A DNA stretch of 20,211 nucleotides from positions 1-20,211 of the IMG/VR virus record IMGVR_UViG_3300011114_000319; one strand, written 5' to 3'. This DNA comes from a virus. The notes beneath the pieces were generated by a model. It saw only the letters and a list, made by a program, of their open reading frames with translations, was not told the origin of the DNA and did no database searches. How positions within the stretch are numbered: the first letter of the stretch is position 1; each line of letters starts with the position of its first letter. A program made the position numbers and the translations under genes. Below are positions 18,338 to 20,211 of the stretch, piece by piece.

Positions 18338-19408
18338 ATGTCGAAAGTAAACTTTTCATTGACCACATCTATCGATGAGACCAAGCAACTCATCAAGTCT
18401 ATCGGTACAACAAACACAGTCATTGTTGTCTCTGAGCCTGGGGTTGGGAAATCAACCATCTTAGAAATGCTTAAAGCAGATATGGGTGAGGATGAGTACG
18501 ACTACATCTATGTCGATTGCCCTGTGAAAGACATGATGGATATCGCGGCATCGATACCAAATCATCAGAGCAAGTCTCTTGAATACTATGTCTCATCGTT
18601 GTTTAAGATGGGCAATGGCAAGAAGAAGGTGATCATGCTCGATGAGTTCATGAAGTCACCCAAGTTGATGCAGATCATTTATACCCGACTCATGTTGGAG
18701 CGTAGTGTGGGTGATTGGCAGTTACCAGAAGGTAGCTATGTGTTTGCAACAAGTAACAATGCAAGCGATGGTGTGGGCGATGGCATGTTGGCTCACGTTG
18801 GGAATCGTGTGTGCTTGGTCAGTATGCGTAAGCCAAACCATGATGAGTGGAATACATGGGCGAGTGCGAATGGCATTGCGCGACCCATTCGTGCGTGGGC
18901 GGCTATGAATACCAAGGCGTTCAAGTCTTACTTAGATCCCGATCAGCAAGACAACCCATATATCTTTAAACCATCATCGACTAACAAGTCCTTTGTGTCT
19001 CCTCGCTCATTGGCTAAGTGTTCTCCAATCGTCGAGAAGCGTAGCGAATTCTCAGAGAATGCATTAACTGTTGCATTGGCGGGTACTGCTGGCGAAGCAT
19101 TCGCTAAGTCTATCGCGGCATTCATCTCACTTGAGGGTCGCCTGACTAAATATGAGGACATTATCAAGAACCCCAAGACTATCAGCGTTCCTGACAATGT
19201 AAGCGCATTGGTCATGATGTTGTTCGAGGCAATCGACAAGTTAGATACTCAGGATACCCTGAACAAGTACATGGACTTTGTGAATCGTATTCCCCAAGAA
19301 GAAATCCAATCGATCTTTTTTACCATGATGATGCGAGCCAAGCCCAAGTTGGCGCGATACAACCAAGAGATCAACAAGTGGGCAACTGACAATCACCAAC
19401 TTCTGTGA
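18338..19408 (+). CDS. MoxR-type AAA+ ATPase (CobS-like), 356 aa
   Basis: An ATP-driven remodelling ATPase. Starting at the ATG with GGAG upstream (an in-frame TTG four codons earlier is less likely), it has Walker A EPGVGKST (residues 33-40), Walker B VIMLDEF (98-104), sensor 1 FATSNNA (136-142) and then DGMLAHVGNRV with the likely Arg finger R157. The motif ...LDEF with a TSNN sensor and a GNRV turn is typical of MoxR/CobS-like proteins. The C-terminal 150 residues are helical and lack a second known domain. Phage homologues are often labelled cobS although they have nothing to do with cobalamin. MoxR proteins work with VWA partners as chaperones; here the partner is the gene at 19702. Family firm, target unknown. 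Confidence 0.9.
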   Translation: MSKVNFSLTTSIDETKQLIKSIGTTNTVIVVSEPGVGKSTILEMLKADMGEDEYDYIYVDCPVKDMMDIAASIPNHQSKSLEYYVSSLFKMGNGKKKVIMLDEFMKSPKLMQIIYTRLMLERSVGDWQLPEGSYVFATSNNASDGVGDGMLAHVGNRVCLVSMRKPNHDEWNTWASANGIARPIRAWAAMNTKAFKSYLDPDQQDNPYIFKPSSTNKSFVSPRSLAKCSPIVEKRSEFSENALTVALAGTAGEAFAKSIAAFISLEGRLTKYEDIIKNPKTISVPDNVSALVMMLFEAIDKLDTQDTLNKYMDFVNRIPQEEIQSIFFTMMMRAKPKLARYNQEINKWATDNHQLL

Positions 19409-19419
19409 GGAGATATTAA

Positions 19420-19638
19420 ATGGCGTTGTATCGGATATTGGTAGATATATCAATGAGAGACCTACTCATTGAGGCAGATAGTGAGGAACATGCGATGGAG
19501 AGAATACGCAAAGAATATGTTTACCCACTACGCCAACACCCATTTGGGGGACACCCAAGCGCGTGGGGTATGCGGATAAGAGAGCCTTGGAAGAAACAAC
19601 TGGAGAAGAGAAATGCTAACCAAGTGGGAAAAGTTTGA
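19420..19638 (+). CDS. Small hypothetical protein, DpnD/PcfM-like start, 72 aa
   Basis: Starts MALYRILVDISMRDLLIEAD, then SEEHAMERIRKEYVYPLRQH, with a GAGGAG ribosome site 11 bases after the ATPase stop. The strand, strand, helix layout of its first 35 residues (RILVDIS, DLLIEADSEEHAMERIR) resembles the short DpnD/PcfM-type domain found in small phage and plasmid proteins; that link is weak. The remainder is basic with aromatic residues (GGHPSAWGMRIREPWKKQLE). Its last 26 bases overlap the start of a 29-residue membrane protein in another frame. The function is unknown; it sits inside the ATPase/VWA cassette and may be a part of it. Confidence 0.75.
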   Translation: MALYRILVDISMRDLLIEADSEEHAMERIRKEYVYPLRQHPFGGHPSAWGMRIREPWKKQLEKRNANQVGKV

Positions 19639-19702
19639 GCGAGTGCTACTGCTGTTGGCATTCATCGTTTTACTGTTAGACGTTTATTACTGGAGACCAT
19701 AA
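19613..19702 (+). CDS. Very small single-pass membrane protein, 29 aa
   Basis: A 29-residue frame with GGAGAAG at normal spacing overlaps the end of the 72-residue gene. It stops at a TAATG junction with the metallopeptidase/VWA gene, so it is read by ribosomes just before that gene. The sequence is MLTKWEKFERVLLLLAFIVL, then LLDVYYWRP: a charged start, one hydrophobic segment (residues 11-24) and an aromatic end. Coupling to both neighbours and a good ribosome site support expression. An alternative view is that it only serves to feed ribosomes to the next start. It may anchor or signal for the cassette; unproven. Confidence 0.6.
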   Translation: MLTKWEKFERVLLLLAFIVLLLDVYYWRP

Positions 19703-20211
19703 TGATTACTGAAGAGCAACGAATCAAGAAGGGGCATATCGCCCTGATGAAACACCCCGAGACTGCATTGTGGGGTGGCGTGATGATGATGGGCGCAACT
19801 GAGGTGGTGGATGAAGCGATCACCGCCTACACGGATGGCATCAACAAGAAGTATGGCAGAACATTCTTACAGACTATCTGCCCAACACAAGCCGAGGTCA
19901 ATGGACTCATCTTACATGAGAACTTGCACATTGGATTACGACATCATCTGCACGGAGCAGACATGTTCAAGGAGGATGGTGACAAAGCTAACAAGGCGGC
20001 TGACTATGTGGTCAATGACATGATCATGGAGATTAGCAAGAAGTATCCCGAGTTAGTTCAACTACCAAGAGGTGGATTATATGATCCACAGTATCACAAC
20101 ATGAGCATGCGTGAGATATACAAATTACTCAAGAGCAAGAAGGGTGGTGGCGGAGGTGGTGGTAAGCCTGACAAGGAAGGCGAGAAGGGTAGTGGGTCAG
20201 GGGGTGGTGCA
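19702..20211 (+). CDS. Putative metallopeptidase/VWA-type partner of MoxR (DUF2201-like), partial
   Basis: Starts at an ATG overlapping the previous TAA (TAATG) and stays open for 170 codons to the right edge, so the C-terminus is missing. Residues 72-76 are HENLH within LILHENLHIGLRHH, a zinc-metallopeptidase signature (HExxH). AADYVVNDMIM (99-109) follows, with a possible third ligand (Asp 101 or 106), as in DUF2201-type N-terminal domains. A Gly/Lys/Ser-rich linker begins near residue 148 (KKGGGGGGGKPDKEGE), the usual bridge to a C-terminal VWA domain that should lie beyond the window. Known relatives pair with MoxR ATPases. Peptidase activity is assumed from the motif; the enzyme could instead be a structural zinc protein. 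Confidence 0.85.
   Translation, partial: MITEEQRIKKGHIALMKHPETALWGGVMMMGATEVVDEAITAYTDGINKKYGRTFLQTICPTQAEVNGLILHENLHIGLRHHLHGADMFKEDGDKANKAADYVVNDMIMEISKKYPELVQLPRGGLYDPQYHNMSMREIYKLLKSKKGGGGGGGKPDKEGEKGSGSGGGA

Overview
The window is a stretch of a tailed double-stranded DNA phage (Caudoviricetes), or a prophage or metagenomic contig of one. The left 12.9 kb is a tightly packed leftward operon of packaging and virion genes: candidate small terminase, large terminase, portal, a GroES-like co-chaperonin, scaffold and a Mu gpT-like major capsid protein, followed by head proteins, a head-tail connector and a run of small Lys/Gly-rich proteins. The right 7 kb is a rightward set of early or accessory genes. 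There are no tRNA, rRNA, CRISPR or insertion sequence signatures, and no integrase, polymerase, lysin or tail fibre gene is visible. The moderate GC and the gene set resemble environmental phages of aquatic Gram-negative bacteria. Several small proteins look like ones I remember from freshwater and marine phages, but the host cannot be fixed from this sequence.

Layout. Positions 1-4153 hold small accessory and virion genes, an HNH nuclease and the connector, all on the minus strand. Positions 4197-8265 hold the head module, with terminators after the capsid gene and after the next virion gene. Positions 8258-12909 hold the portal and terminase genes. Positions 12910-13274 are a divergent control region with a leftward extended -10 promoter and a 7-bp dyad. 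Positions 13275-14825 hold four plus-strand genes with strong hairpin terminators. Positions 14826-15638 are a gene-free region packed with TTCCAA/TTGGAA repeats, a 175-bp interrupted inverted repeat, one DnaA-box-like site and a run of almost pure A/T. This is my candidate replication origin or nucleoprotein-assembly site. Positions 15639-17223 hold small early proteins of unknown function in two transcription units.

Positions 17225-20211 hold a coupled cassette: a DUF3150-like protein, a mini membrane protein, a MoxR-type AAA+ ATPase, a small protein, a second mini membrane protein, and a metallopeptidase/VWA-type protein with an HENLH zinc motif that runs off the right edge. MoxR ATPases usually act as chaperones together with VWA partners, so this looks like a phage-borne protein-remodelling system of unknown target. 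It is the best candidate here for an undescribed system.

A second unusual thread is regulatory. A motif, TTAGTCATTCA-N7-GTGAAA, occurs three times with exactly the same spacing plus one degenerate copy, always in untranslated sequence of the rightward region. Two copies sit in leaders with the same architecture: extended -10, hairpin 5 nt later, motif 38-39 nt after the -10, then the ribosome binding site.
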